From positions 101,811 through 165,810 of the forward strand of contig UQST01000002.1 in NCBI GenBank assembly GCA_900543815.1: a stretch of 64,000 nucleotides of DNA. The letters are read 5' to 3'. Positions 52,907 to 62,778 of the stretch are shown piece by piece; positions within the stretch are counted from its first letter, which is position 1; the number at the start of each line of letters is the position of its first letter. The DNA is from an uncultured Prevotellaceae bacterium. GTDB lineage: Bacteria; Bacteroidota; Bacteroidia; Bacteroidales; Bacteroidaceae. The notes beneath the pieces were generated by a model, which saw only the letters and a list, made by a program, of their open reading frames with translations, did not search any database and was not told where the DNA came from. The position numbers and the translations under genes are program-made.

Positions 52907-54271
52907 ATGACAGACAGGATGGAATGGGGACAGCTGCTCTCCAACAAGCGGCTCGGGCAGGAGCATCGCCCGCATCGTAAGGATGATCGCACGGAATTCC
53001 AGCGCGATTATGACCGCCTGATCTTCTCGGCTCCCTTCCGTCGCTTGCAGAACAAGACGCAGGTGTTTCCCCTGCCAGGCAGCATCTTCGTGCACAACAG
53101 GCTCACACACAGCCTGGAGGTGAGCAGTGTGGGCCGCAGTTTGGGCAATGACGTGAGCCGTCTCTTGCTGGAGCGGCATCCCGAACTGTCTGCTACCCAT
53201 CTGACCGAACTGGGTACCATCGTGAGTGCCGCTTGTCTGGCACACGATATGGGCAATCCTCCCTTCGGCCACAGTGGCGAGTGCGCCATCGGTACCTACT
53301 TCAGTGAGGGCGACGGCAAGTTCCTTGAGGACTACGTGTGTAAGGAGACACATGACTGCCTCACCCCGCAGGAATGGCAGGATCTGATACATTTCGAGGG
53401 CAACAGCAATGCTTTCCGTCTGCTCACCCACCATTTCAAGGGCCGCCGCGAGGGTGGGTTCGTGATGACCTACAGCACGCTGGCCAGCATTGTCAAATAC
53501 CCCTTCACCAGCGATTTGGCTGGCAAGAAGAACAAGTTCGGCTTCTTCCGCACCGAGGTGGAAGCCTATCAGCGTATAGCACGGGAGCTGGGTATCCTGC
53601 AGCTGGACAGTCCTGAGGGCAGTCTGCGATACGCACGTTATCCGCTGGTGTTCCTCGTTGAGGCAGCCGATGATATCTGCTATGAGATCATGGACATCGA
53701 GGATGCCCACAAGCTGAAGATACTCACCACCCAGGAGACACAGCAGTTGCTGCTCGGCTTCTTCGATGATGACAAGCGCGAGGAGATAATCGGGAGGATG
53801 CACACACTGGGCGATGTGAACGAACAGATAGTGTATCTGCGCTCCTGCGTAATCAACTGTCTGGAGACGGAGTGCGTGAAGGCCTTTGTGGAGCATGAGG
53901 ATGAAATCATGCGCGGAACCTTCCAGGGGCCGCTCATCAAGGCCATCTCCGAGCGTCCCCGCCAGGCTTACGAAGCCTGTGAGGCAGCTGCAATGGCCAA
54001 GATATACCACTGCAGCGAGGTGGTGGATGTGGAGATAGCCGGTTTCCAGGTTATCACCACGCTCACCGATCTGATGGTGCAGGCTGTGACCAATTCGGAC
54101 AAAGCCTATTCCAAGCGCCTTATCAGCCGCGTCAGCACGCAATACGACATCCTGGCACCCACACTCTATGGGCGCATCATGGCGGTGCTCGACTACATCA
54201 GCGGTATGACCGACGTGTATGCACTGGACTTGTACAGGAAAATCAATGGCATGAGTCTGCCCATCGTGTAG
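52907..54271 (+). CDS. dgt: Deoxyguanosinetriphosphate triphosphohydrolase-like protein
   Basis: 454-residue HD-domain enzyme that cleaves dGTP (or other dNTPs) to deoxynucleoside and triphosphate. N-terminal RTEFQRDYDRLIFSAPFRRL, LTHSLEVSSVGRSLG, the HD pair in CLAHDMGNPPFGHSGE, and VEAADDICYEIMDIEDA with the third metal ligand. The ATG at 52907 follows a strong GGAGGAGAGAGGAG; another ATG at 52886 overlaps the glsB stop and is less likely. Followed by dut, giving two dNTP-pool enzymes in a row. Confidence 0.93.
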   Translation: MTDRMEWGQLLSNKRLGQEHRPHRKDDRTEFQRDYDRLIFSAPFRRLQNKTQVFPLPGSIFVHNRLTHSLEVSSVGRSLGNDVSRLLLERHPELSATHLTELGTIVSAACLAHDMGNPPFGHSGECAIGTYFSEGDGKFLEDYVCKETHDCLTPQEWQDLIHFEGNSNAFRLLTHHFKGRREGGFVMTYSTLASIVKYPFTSDLAGKKNKFGFFRTEVEAYQRIARELGILQLDSPEGSLRYARYPLVFLVEAADDICYEIMDIEDAHKLKILTTQETQQLLLGFFDDDKREEIIGRMHTLGDVNEQIVYLRSCVINCLETECVKAFVEHEDEIMRGTFQGPLIKAISERPRQAYEACEAAAMAKIYHCSEVVDVEIAGFQVITTLTDLMVQAVTNSDKAYSKRLISRVSTQYDILAPTLYGRIMAVLDYISGMTDVYALDLYRKINGMSLPIV

Positions 54272-54314
54272 GCTTCGTGCGCGTACATTATATATTATAT
54301 AAGGAGAGGGAAAG

Positions 54315-54749
54315 ATGAAAGTACAGATAATCAACCGCAGTCACCATGCGCTTCCGCAGTATGCCACCCCGCAGTCGGCCGGTCTCGACCTGAGAGCCAA
54401 TCTGTCGAGTCCCATCGAGCTGCGGCCTTTGGAGCGCAAACTGATACCTACCGGACTCTATATCGCACTGCCTCAGGGCTATGAAGCACAGGTTCGCCCG
54501 CGCAGCGGACTGGCCTTGAAGCACGGAATCAGCGTGCTCAACAGCCCCGGCACCATCGATGCCGACTATCGCGGAGAGATATGTGTGATACTGGTCAACC
54601 TCTCCGAGGAGCCTTTCATCGTCAATGACGGAGAGCGTATAGCCCAGATGGTCATCGCCCGGCACGAACAGGCCGAGTGGGAGCAGGTGGATGTGCTCGA
54701 CCAGACAGAACGTGGTGCCGGCGGTTTTGGCCATAGTGGTGTGAAGTAA
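54315..54749 (+). CDS. dut: dUTP pyrophosphatase
   Basis: 144-residue trimeric dUTPase hydrolysing dUTP to dUMP and keeping uracil out of DNA. All five family motifs are present, including SAGLDLRAN, RPRSGLA, GTIDADYRGEI, GERIAQMVI and the C-terminal glycine-rich RGAGGFGHSG. Preceded by AAGGAGAGG. Eight bases separate it from the TPR gene; dut, TPR, DUF4292 and EnvC-like genes form a conserved Bacteroidales group. Confidence 0.96.
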   Translation: MKVQIINRSHHALPQYATPQSAGLDLRANLSSPIELRPLERKLIPTGLYIALPQGYEAQVRPRSGLALKHGISVLNSPGTIDADYRGEICVILVNLSEEPFIVNDGERIAQMVIARHEQAEWEQVDVLDQTERGAGGFGHSGVK

Positions 54750-54757
54750 AGGCGCTC

Positions 54758-56518
54758 ATGATGAGAAAGGATAATCCATTGCTGTTGCGCTTGGGGCCCG
54801 TTGTGTGGGTGCTCGCGGTGGTCTTCGGCCTCGTGGGCAGTACGCTCCAGGCACAGCGGTCACCCCGCTTCGACTACTTCTACATGGAGGCTGCCAAGAG
54901 TTTCCGCAATGATGAAATGGGCGCAGCACTCGAGCTTTTCAGTCACTGCATGGAGATTGACTCCACAGCGGCAGAGGCTCTTTTCTCCATGTCGGTGTTT
55001 TATCTCTATGCCCTTGACGAGGACAGTGTGGGTGTGAAGATGCTTGAGGAGGCTTGCCGCAGAGACTCTGCCAACACCACCTACCTCAGTGCGTTGGCCA
55101 AGTATTATGTCCAGAATCGTGATACCGAGAAGGTGGCAGTAGTGCTGGAGCGGCTTGCCAGGTTGCGCAAGAACAATACCGATGTGCTCGGAGAGCTGGT
55201 GACTGTGTATCGTACCAATGGTCAGAACGAGTTGGCACTGGCCACTCTGGACCGCATGGAGCTTATTGAGGGCATCTCCCAGAATATCTCCATCGAGAAG
55301 TCAGACGTATATGAGGATATGGGGAAGCCCGACAGCGCACGTGCCGAACTGGAGCGCCTCTGTGCTGCCTACCCGCGTGAGGTGAGCTACAAGATGGTGC
55401 TCGCTGCCAAGTTTGTGGATGAGAAACGGGCCGGTGATGCACGTCGCATACTGGAGGAAGTACAGCGCGACGAGCCTCACTATGGGGGGCTGCCGTCGGG
55501 CTGGCTCTATTACTACCAGCATCTCGACTGGCCCCGATACCTGCAGGTGCGTGATTCCATCCTCTTCGACAAGGACACCGATGACGAAACCAAGTGCATG
55601 CTGCTCGAGGTCTATAATGCAGAGGCAGCCAACGACTCCACCCGTGTGCCCATGCTCTTGGCGGCTTATGATACGCTCACCTCTCGTCCCGACTGCTCTA
55701 CAGACATCCTCATGTCCGAGGCCAAATGGCTGGCACGCAAGAGCGAGGATGCTCCTCGGATGGCAGCAGTACTGCAGCAGGTGCTGGACAAGGAGCCTGG
55801 CAACGCTCTGGCCATGCGTACTTTGCTCTTCTTTTACCTGAAGGTGCAGGATGACGATGGAATAGAGGATATCGCGCGACGGGGCGTGAACTTCTGCCAG
55901 GGCGATCTCATCTACCCTTACTTCCTGGCAAGTGCGCTCCTGAGGCAGGACAAAGAGGCCGAGGTGATACCCATCCTGGAGCAGGGGTTGGCGGTTCGCA
56001 ATGAGAGCAGCAACCCTGAGATGGTCTCCGATGCCTTTGCTCTGCTGGGCGACATGTATCATTCGTTGGGCAGGCTTACCGACTCCTTTGCCGCCTACGA
56101 CTCGTCTCTGGTATATAAGAGCGACAATATCTCCTGTCTCAACAACTATGCCTATTTCCTCTCGCTTACCAATGAACGGCTCGATGAGGCCGAGGATATG
56201 AGCTACCGCACGGTTGTGCTCGAGCCCCGCAATCCCATTTATCTGGACACCTATGCGTGGATTCTCTTCCAGAAAGGCAAATATACCGAAGCCCGTGTGT
56301 ATATCAACCGGGCTGCCGACCCGTCTCTCCCCGACGAGAAGATACTGGAGAACGAGGGCATCAACGGCAATATACTGGAGCATGCAGGCGACATACATGC
56401 CTGCTGCGGCGATATGGAACTGGCCATGAGGTTCTGGAAACTGGCAGCCGGACTGGATGACGGAACGTGCACCAAGCGCATCAATCAGAAAATCAGGAAA
56501 CGTAAGTACTTGAAGTAA
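54758..56518 (+). CDS. Secreted TPR-repeat protein
   Basis: 586 residues. Signal peptide or anchor at about 10-32 (PVVWVLAVVFGLVGSTLQAQ), then tandem tetratricopeptide helices for most of the length, for example AAKSFRNDEMGAALELFSHC at about 45 and EARVYINRAADPSLP near the C-terminus. TPRs form protein-binding scaffolds; the periplasmic location and neighbours suggest a role in envelope assembly, perhaps working with the DUF4292 lipoprotein encoded 1 bp downstream. No enzymatic motif seen. Confidence 0.85.
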   Translation: MMRKDNPLLLRLGPVVWVLAVVFGLVGSTLQAQRSPRFDYFYMEAAKSFRNDEMGAALELFSHCMEIDSTAAEALFSMSVFYLYALDEDSVGVKMLEEACRRDSANTTYLSALAKYYVQNRDTEKVAVVLERLARLRKNNTDVLGELVTVYRTNGQNELALATLDRMELIEGISQNISIEKSDVYEDMGKPDSARAELERLCAAYPREVSYKMVLAAKFVDEKRAGDARRILEEVQRDEPHYGGLPSGWLYYYQHLDWPRYLQVRDSILFDKDTDDETKCMLLEVYNAEAANDSTRVPMLLAAYDTLTSRPDCSTDILMSEAKWLARKSEDAPRMAAVLQQVLDKEPGNALAMRTLLFFYLKVQDDDGIEDIARRGVNFCQGDLIYPYFLASALLRQDKEAEVIPILEQGLAVRNESSNPEMVSDAFALLGDMYHSLGRLTDSFAAYDSSLVYKSDNISCLNNYAYFLSLTNERLDEAEDMSYRTVVLEPRNPIYLDTYAWILFQKGKYTEARVYINRAADPSLPDEKILENEGINGNILEHAGDIHACCGDMELAMRFWKLAAGLDDGTCTKRINQKIRKRKYLK

Positions 56519-56519
56519 T

Positions 56520-57401
56520 ATGAAAGCAAACATACACACATTGCTCGGCCGCATGGCATGGATAGCCCTTCTGGGCTCTCTGCTCATGGTCTCCTCGTGT
56601 AAGCATCGCGGTGGAACGGCTGCCGGAGGTTCTTCGGTGGCTGGTGGAGCACACTCTGCCGGTCTGGCTGCCAAGGCTGTGGATATCATCAATGCCAACC
56701 GCCAGACAGAGACAACCCTCACTGCCAAGGCAAGCATCAAGCTGCAGGCAGGGGAGAAGAGTGCAGGCGTGAGCGGCACACTGCGCATGAAGCGCGATGA
56801 TGTGATACAGCTCTCGCTGGCTTTCCTGGGTCTGATGGAGGTGGGACGGTTGGAGATAACGCCCGACTACTTCCTCCTCATCGACCGCATGAACCATCAG
56901 TATGTGCGTGTAGCCTATTCCCAGGTGCCTTTCTTCCAGCAGTCGGGCATCGACTTCCACACCTTCCAGTCGCTCTTCTGGGGCGAACTCTTCCTGCCGG
57001 GCGATGCAGGAAAGGCTCCACAGAGCCAGAGCTACGAGCAGGAGATAGCGGGTGATACGCTCAGTCTCACCAGTGAAGTGCGTCGTCAGGCTGCCCTTCA
57101 TTTCGTGGCCAGTCTGTCGCGGGCGCTGCTCCTGCAGACCAGCGTGGTGGCTCGGGACAGCCATGCCGACCCGCTCATGTCGTGGGATTACTCCAATTAC
57201 AAGTCTTTCTGCGGCAAGCAGTTCCCCACCGGCATGCTCATGAAGCTGTCGGCGGGTACGCTCAAGGCACAGGTGACGCTCAGTCTGAGCAACCTCAAGA
57301 ACAATTCCGACTGGCAGACCCGCACCGAAGTCAATACCAAGAAATACAAGCAGGTGTCTATAGAGAGCATCATCAGGAGGCTCGCCAGCTTGTCGATGTA
57401 A
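56520..57401 (+). CDS. DUF4292 lipoprotein
   Basis: 293 residues. Lipoprotein signal with lipobox VSSC, then a Gly/Ala-rich linker and a beta-rich domain (ANRQTETTLTAKASIKLQ, GTLRMKRDDVIQLSLAFLG, EVGRLEITPDYFLLIDRMNH) typical of DUF4292. The fold resembles LolA/LolB-type lipid-binding half-barrels, so a lipid or lipoprotein carrier role is possible but unproven. It starts one base after the TPR gene stop, indicating translational coupling. Confidence 0.85.
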   Translation: MKANIHTLLGRMAWIALLGSLLMVSSCKHRGGTAAGGSSVAGGAHSAGLAAKAVDIINANRQTETTLTAKASIKLQAGEKSAGVSGTLRMKRDDVIQLSLAFLGLMEVGRLEITPDYFLLIDRMNHQYVRVAYSQVPFFQQSGIDFHTFQSLFWGELFLPGDAGKAPQSQSYEQEIAGDTLSLTSEVRRQAALHFVASLSRALLLQTSVVARDSHADPLMSWDYSNYKSFCGKQFPTGMLMKLSAGTLKAQVTLSLSNLKNNSDWQTRTEVNTKKYKQVSIESIIRRLASLSM

Positions 57402-57426
57402 CATTAGCATAGGATTACTGACCGAT

Positions 57427-58767
57427 ATGATGAGGCGTGCATTTCTCTTTCTCATGATTCTCAGCCTGTCTGCAGGCTTCTGTCAGGCGCAGAACAGCCG
57501 CAAGGTGAAGGCTCTGCAGCGCCAGAAGACCGAACTGCAGAAGACGCTCAAGAAGTCTCAGGACGAACTCAACCGTACCCGCAAGCAGGTGCAGAGCGGC
57601 GAGAAGACCATCAACTATCTGGATGTACAGCTCGACAAGAGGCTGGAGCATATCCATGGGCTGGAGACTGAGCTGGACGGGCTGGAGCGCAAACTCCTGC
57701 GCCTGCAGCGCGATATCACGCAGATAGAGGCTGAATTGCGTGCCAAGCAGGCCAAGCTCAAGCAGGCAGTCAGATATGCACGCACCCAGCGCAGGCAGGT
57801 CAGTCCGCTCCTCTTTGTGCTCTCTGCGCCCACCATCACACAGATGTACCGGCGTGCCAGATATGCCAAGGAGTTTGTTCATTACGAGGAGAATCTGGGA
57901 CAGCAGGTGCTTCAGAAGCAGACGGCATTGCTTGAAACGCAGAACCGCGTGCTGGAGGCAAAGGCGCGTCAGAATGATGTCTTGCGCGAGTTGATGCAGC
58001 AGCGCAAGGAACTCAACCAGCAGCAGATAGCACAGAAGAAGCAAGTGAAGAACCTGCGACAGCAGGAGAAGAACCTCAAGGGCAAGGTGAGCGACCAGCA
58101 GAAGAAGCTCAATGCCCTCGACAAGGAGATTGACCGCCAGATAGCCTATGAGATAGAGCAGGCTCGCAAGCGTGCCGAGGAGGCTGCTCGAAAGAGGGCA
58201 GCTGCCGAGGCAGCCCGTCGTACACAAAAGGAGAAGGCAGCAGCTGCGGGCAAGGGCAGCAAGGGCAAGAGCAAATCACGCCAGCCTGTAGAGACTCCCA
58301 AGCCTGCTCCTGCACCCAAGAGTGGCAGTTGGCTCACGCCCGAGGAAGTACAGCTCAACGGCAACTTCGTGCAGAACAAGGGCCGCCTGCCTGTTCCCAT
58401 CACCGGCCAATACATGATAGGCAACCGCTTTGGCAAGTATAACGTGCCTGGCCTGCGTAATGTGCAGCTCGACAACAAGGGTACCAACTACGTGGGCAAG
58501 CCGGGAGCACGCGCCCGCTCCATCTTTGACGGCGTGGTGTCGGCTGTCTTCCAGTTTGGTGGCAACAAGAATGTGCTTGTTCGTCACGGCAGTTACATCA
58601 GCGTCTATTGCAACCTCTCTTCGGTCATCGTGGCTAAGGGACAGAAGGTGAGAGCACGTGATATCCTGGGCACAGTGAAGGATGACGGCGAGGGCAACTG
58701 CGTTCTCCACTTCCAGCTGCGCAAGGAAACAGCCAAGTTGAACCCCGAGGTTTGGATAGGCAGGTAA
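57427..58767 (+). CDS. EnvC-like murein hydrolase activator (degenerate M23/LytM domain)
   Basis: 446 residues. Signal peptide ending FCQA (about 1-21), a long coiled coil (about 25-250; KTELQKTLKKSQDELNRTRK), an Ala/Lys-rich linker, and a C-terminal LytM/M23 domain (about 310-446). The metal-binding residues appear lost: the H-x3-D site reads NNKGTNYVGKPGA, and the final HxH reads VLHF. EnvC proteins with such dead sites activate amidases that split septal peptidoglycan. Fourth member of the dut-TPR-DUF4292 group, 25 bp after DUF4292. No clear terminator follows. Confidence 0.87.
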   Translation: MMRRAFLFLMILSLSAGFCQAQNSRKVKALQRQKTELQKTLKKSQDELNRTRKQVQSGEKTINYLDVQLDKRLEHIHGLETELDGLERKLLRLQRDITQIEAELRAKQAKLKQAVRYARTQRRQVSPLLFVLSAPTITQMYRRARYAKEFVHYEENLGQQVLQKQTALLETQNRVLEAKARQNDVLRELMQQRKELNQQQIAQKKQVKNLRQQEKNLKGKVSDQQKKLNALDKEIDRQIAYEIEQARKRAEEAARKRAAAEAARRTQKEKAAAAGKGSKGKSKSRQPVETPKPAPAPKSGSWLTPEEVQLNGNFVQNKGRLPVPITGQYMIGNRFGKYNVPGLRNVQLDNKGTNYVGKPGARARSIFDGVVSAVFQFGGNKNVLVRHGSYISVYCNLSSVIVAKGQKVRARDILGTVKDDGEGNCVLHFQLRKETAKLNPEVWIGR

Positions 58768-58770
58768 CTC

Positions 58771-59100
58771 GTTACCGCCTTCCAATCCCCTTGCGGGCAT
58801 CCCTTTCCGCAGTTCCTTCCCTCTTTCTGCCGAGCTCCCTTTCTCTTTTGGTCAAACTCCATCCCATTTTTCACACATCCTCCTTCCTTTCCTGATACAA
58901 CTCCTCTCCCTCTTCTGATACATCTCCATTCTCCCCTTATTATATAGTGAAAAGCCCTTCGGTTTGTCATGAAATCTTATTTATAATATTCCAAAGGCAG
59001 TTCCAGTGTGCTTCAAAAGCCGTTTTTGTGCGTTCTGAAACCTGATTCCGTACGTTTCTGACACACTTTAGCCCGTTTTTGACACCGATTTGGACGTTTT
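58771..59100. repeat. Pyrimidine-rich tract and decayed 21-23-bp repeats
   Basis: 58771-58930 is strongly C/T-rich on the plus strand. The word TTCC or CTCC recurs at 58813, 58835, 58857, 58880, 58901 and 58924, steps of 22, 22, 23, 21 and 23. A second set, with CGTTTCTGAC-like words at 59031, 59053, 59074 and 59095, steps by 21-22 bp. No gene seen in this 660-bp spacer. Confidence 0.5.
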
Positions 59101-59261
59101 ATTAGAAAAAATATCGTCGTTGAATAGTCGCAAGATGTGTCTTATAACATGTTATTATTGCGCGTGTTGTTGCTTTTGTGGTGTAAAGAAGTCTTTTTGT
59201 TGACCTTTTTCTCTTTTTGTTCTTTAACGATATTTTGTCTCTTTGTATAGATATAAAGATG

Positions 59262-59269
59262 TACCTTTG
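59262..59269 (+). promoter_or_regulatory. -7 promoter element of the giant secreted protein gene
   Basis: TACCTTTG, full TAnnTTTG match, 166 bp upstream of the ATG at 59435. The long leader carries two small hairpins: AGCCTG/CAGGCT at 59301-59316, and CGAGC/GCTCG with a GTAAT loop near 59372. Confidence 0.55.
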
Positions 59270-59434
59270 CACCCCGAAAAGAGGAGGCGAGTGCATTTTG
59301 AGCCTGTTATCAGGCTTATTTGCAGCTTCTATCTGTATAGTTTATGCATAATATGTTCGAGTTTTCACACACGGGCGAGCGTAATGCTCGGCTTTGACGA
59401 AATATTTGAAATTTTATACAAAGCAGTATTTATT

Positions 59435-62400
59435 ATGTTGTTTAGAACATTCTCTAAGAAGGCCCTCTTCATTGCTGCCATGTTTTTGGCAGCGCCCGCA
59501 GTTGCAGGCACAGTGGGGGGGGGGTAATTTCAAGGTAGCCAAACCTGTTTATCAGGACAAGGAACCATCGGCTCCCTATTATCTTAGCAACCGTCGTGCA
59601 CTCGTTGGTCCCGGTTGCGTAATCAACAGTCTCGGCGATGGCATCAAAGTGGGTTCTGTTACTAAGGACCTTCAGAACCTCTGCGATGAGAACCTGGACA
59701 ATTATGCCACCATCTCCGGTTTGGCTAATGTTGTAGTAGGCGGCAGCCCAGTCATCAGCATCAAGGACAATCAGAATTGCTATGCCAGTGGTACGGTGGC
59801 TGGTTTTGTTATCTGTGAAAACTCTAATGCCAAGGTTCTCTCACTTGGTCTGGCTGAGTACTACAAGATTCAGTTCATGAAGGATGGCAAGGCCGTAGGT
59901 GACTTGCGGCCCATTTCTTCAGGTAATTCTATCACTGGCCTCGGCTTGTCTTTGCTCACTTTCCCCGGTTCCGACCAGGTGAACCAGCTGTATGTGGCCA
60001 CTGCTCCTGGTGACTTTGACGAGATCAAGCTCGTTCAGATTAAGTTGCTGAGCGCAGAGGTAGGCGAAAGCATCAACTTCAAGTATGCCTTTGTGGGCGA
60101 TGCCCGCGAATATACCATTACCAATAACCCAAATAATGGTATCGCCAAATATGCTCAGGAGCAGAAAAGAAAGACGTTTAATTTGGAGGCACATGGCGAT
60201 GGTCCGACAAAGGTTAGGGGGGAAGCGTCACGCGGACACGTGATTGATGAAGATTTGACCAATGGCTATGGTGCCGTTGTGCCTGTAGTCGCACTTCCTG
60301 TCTCAACTCCTGTTACTGTTGTCGCCAGACCTACTGATGGCAAGGAGGCTTTCCCTAAGGGAACAGAGGTCGGCTTCAAGTACAATGGTTTTGATGTGGC
60401 CAATCTTACTGTTGGCTCAAGAGTTGACCTCACACTTTACAATAAAGAGAATGCACAAATAGGCACATACAAGATTTCGAGTACAGTTTTGGGGCTTGGG
60501 GTATTTAGAGCTAATAATGATGGCGAATTTGTAATGAGAGCTCCGGCGGACTTTTCTGCTGTCAAGATTAAGTTCGAAGGAATAGGATTAAAACTTGGTG
60601 GAACCAGCGTCAACTACGCCTTCGTGCGCATGGCTCCCGAACTTGCATCTCACCATTGTCCCCTCAATATTACAGCGAGTACCGATGTGTGTGGCTGTGA
60701 GAACACATTTGACTTGCAGCACAATAAATCTTTGCCTGTGACATGGAGCGTGGTAAGCCAGCCCGAGGGTGCGGATGTCAATCTGAATGCCACTACTGGT
60801 CATGTGGAGAATATGAATATTCCCGGCAAGTATGTATTCCAAGCAACGGCCGAGGACGGTTGCACAGAGAAGACCACTGTCAACTATGCTCCTACCTACA
60901 ATCCAGAGGAGAATGGCGTGAAGATTCTCGTCAACAAGGAAGGTGAGGCTCCCAAGTACAGCCTGAGTGACAAGTTCGGTGGCGGTTTGCTGCAAATTGC
61001 CGATGGCGTGAAGAACAGAGCTGCCATCCTCACTTCTACGCTCAACGACTTCGCCAAGCGTGGGCCTGAAATAGCTCTGGCTGCCAACTCTGGCATCGTG
61101 GGTGTCAAGACTGTCGATGGAGCGCTGCTCGGTGACGGCTTCAATGGTAAGATGCAGGCAGGTTTTGTGGTCACTCGCAAGACTACCGGACTTAATGCCG
61201 ACGTGCTTAAACTCTATAACATCCAACTCTTCAATAAGGGAGAAAAGGTGGAAGGCAAGGTTACTACCCACTGGGATGCCATCTCGGCAGGCCTTATCGG
61301 TAAGGATAATGCCCAGAAGATGCGCCTGAGCGTGGATGTTCCCGAAGGCTGCCAGTTCGACGAGATGGTGCTCTACAGCACTGGTGTGCTTTCTGCTAAG
61401 CTCGACCATCTCAATATCTATTATGCTTATGTGAGCGATGCAACCTCTGACAACGCCACCACAAACATGCTTTATGGTGCTGAGGTGGTATCCACAGAGA
61501 ACGCCAATGCCTCTATCGACTTTGCAAACACCAAGATGTTCCAGGTTGCTGGCATCGGCAATGGCTACAATCAGTTGGCCAACTTGATAGACGATGACTT
61601 GAGCACATACCTTACAACTCCCTTAGGAGCAGATGTGGTTGACGGTACCACCATTGCTGTGAATATCGGCAAGATGGTCAATCCCACTCAGCAACTCGTG
61701 ATGGTGACCAACAAGTTGGCACTGGGTGTGGGTCTTGGCTTGGGTGATGTGCTCAAACTGAGCACCTGGCGCGACGGCGAGTTTGTGGAAGACCTGACAG
61801 ACTGGAAGGTTCTGGATGCCGACGTGATAGGCAGCACAGGCGATTCTTACGCGGTACTCAGCTCCTCCATGCCTTTCGATCAGGTGCGCATTATGCCCAA
61901 CAAGGGGGTGAGTGCGCTCAAGGGAATGCAGATCAAGGGCTTTGCTCTGCGCAACACCATGAGTGATGATGGTATCCTTGGCGGCTGCGATGATGTGCTG
62001 GTGCTCGATGAGAATAAGGAACTCGCAGAGAAAAAGACCTATAAGAATGCCAAGATGCTGCTGCACCGCACGTTCACCCAGAACGCGAACGACCCTGCCA
62101 AGGGCTGGAATTCTGTGATACTGCCTGTAGATATGACGGCAGACCAGGTGACGGAAGCCTTTGGCAAGGGCACACAGATAGCTGGTTTTGACAAGATAGA
62201 GGACAACTGGATCCATTTCTCCACAGCCCAGGCCGATGACAACCAGGTGATACTTCACAAGAATACACCTTATATAATATGTCCCACCAAGGAGCCTTAT
62301 GGCAACTACACCTACACCATCAATGGTGAGACCAACACTCTGGAGGGACCTGTGTATGTGGCCAACGGCATCAACTACGAAGACCAGACAGGAAACCTCG

Positions 62401-62762
62401 ACAACCATCGTACTGGCAGTGAGCTGGCAGGAATGTACTTCTACGGTTCGTATGCCGGTTCCTCTGTGGTGAAGGCTGGTTCTTACATGTTCAGCAAGGG
62501 CGATCTGGTACACACCAGCAAAGACCACAATGTGAAGCCTTATCGCTGCTGGCTTGTTGAGACAGCTTCCTCAGGCAAGTCATTCGTGCTCTCTATCGAT
62601 GGTGCCCATGGCGATGCAACCGGCATCAACGTGGTGGAGGAGAACCATCAGACTGCAGGCACAGGCATCTACAGCATCGATGGCATGCGCATGAACACCA
62701 ACGATGTGAATGCTCTGCCCAAGGGTGTATATATCATAAACAATAAGGTTGTAGTAAAGTAA
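59435..62762 (+). CDS. Giant secreted repeat protein, frame broken at a G10 tract
   Basis: A signal peptide (MLFRTFSKKALFIAAMF ... APAVAG) starts at 59435 but hits a TAA right after a run of ten G (59515-59524). The remaining roughly 1080 residues continue in another frame to 62762. With nine (or twelve) G the two join into one protein of about 1108 residues. The body has about three related beta-rich modules: the first with SGLANVVVGGSPVISIKDNQ, later ones around residues 490-690 and 695-830. A Prevotella-type C-terminal region follows, ending GIYSIDGMRM...LPKGVYIINNKVVVK, a sorting-signal-like end. Probably surface or secreted. Either phase-variable or a homopolymer sequencing error. Confidence 0.75.
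59515..59524 (+). repeat. Homopolymer G10 at signal peptide-mature protein junction
   Basis: Ten consecutive G. In the signal-peptide frame this gives Val-Gly-Gly-Gly-stop; removal of one G restores Val-Gly-Gly-Gly-Asn-Phe-Lys into the main frame. Confidence 0.9.
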
Positions 62763-62778
62763 AAGGTAAAGAAGCAAT

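Noticed and set aside
59301..59316. Riboswitch in the long leader of the giant secreted protein gene
   Set aside because: Only two small independent hairpins are visible; nothing resembles a known riboswitch core.
59394..59523. Start of the giant secreted protein at a TTG at 59394 in the main frame
   Set aside because: The resulting N-terminus (MTKYLKFYTK...) has no good signal peptide, whereas the other frame gives a perfect one ending exactly at the G tract.
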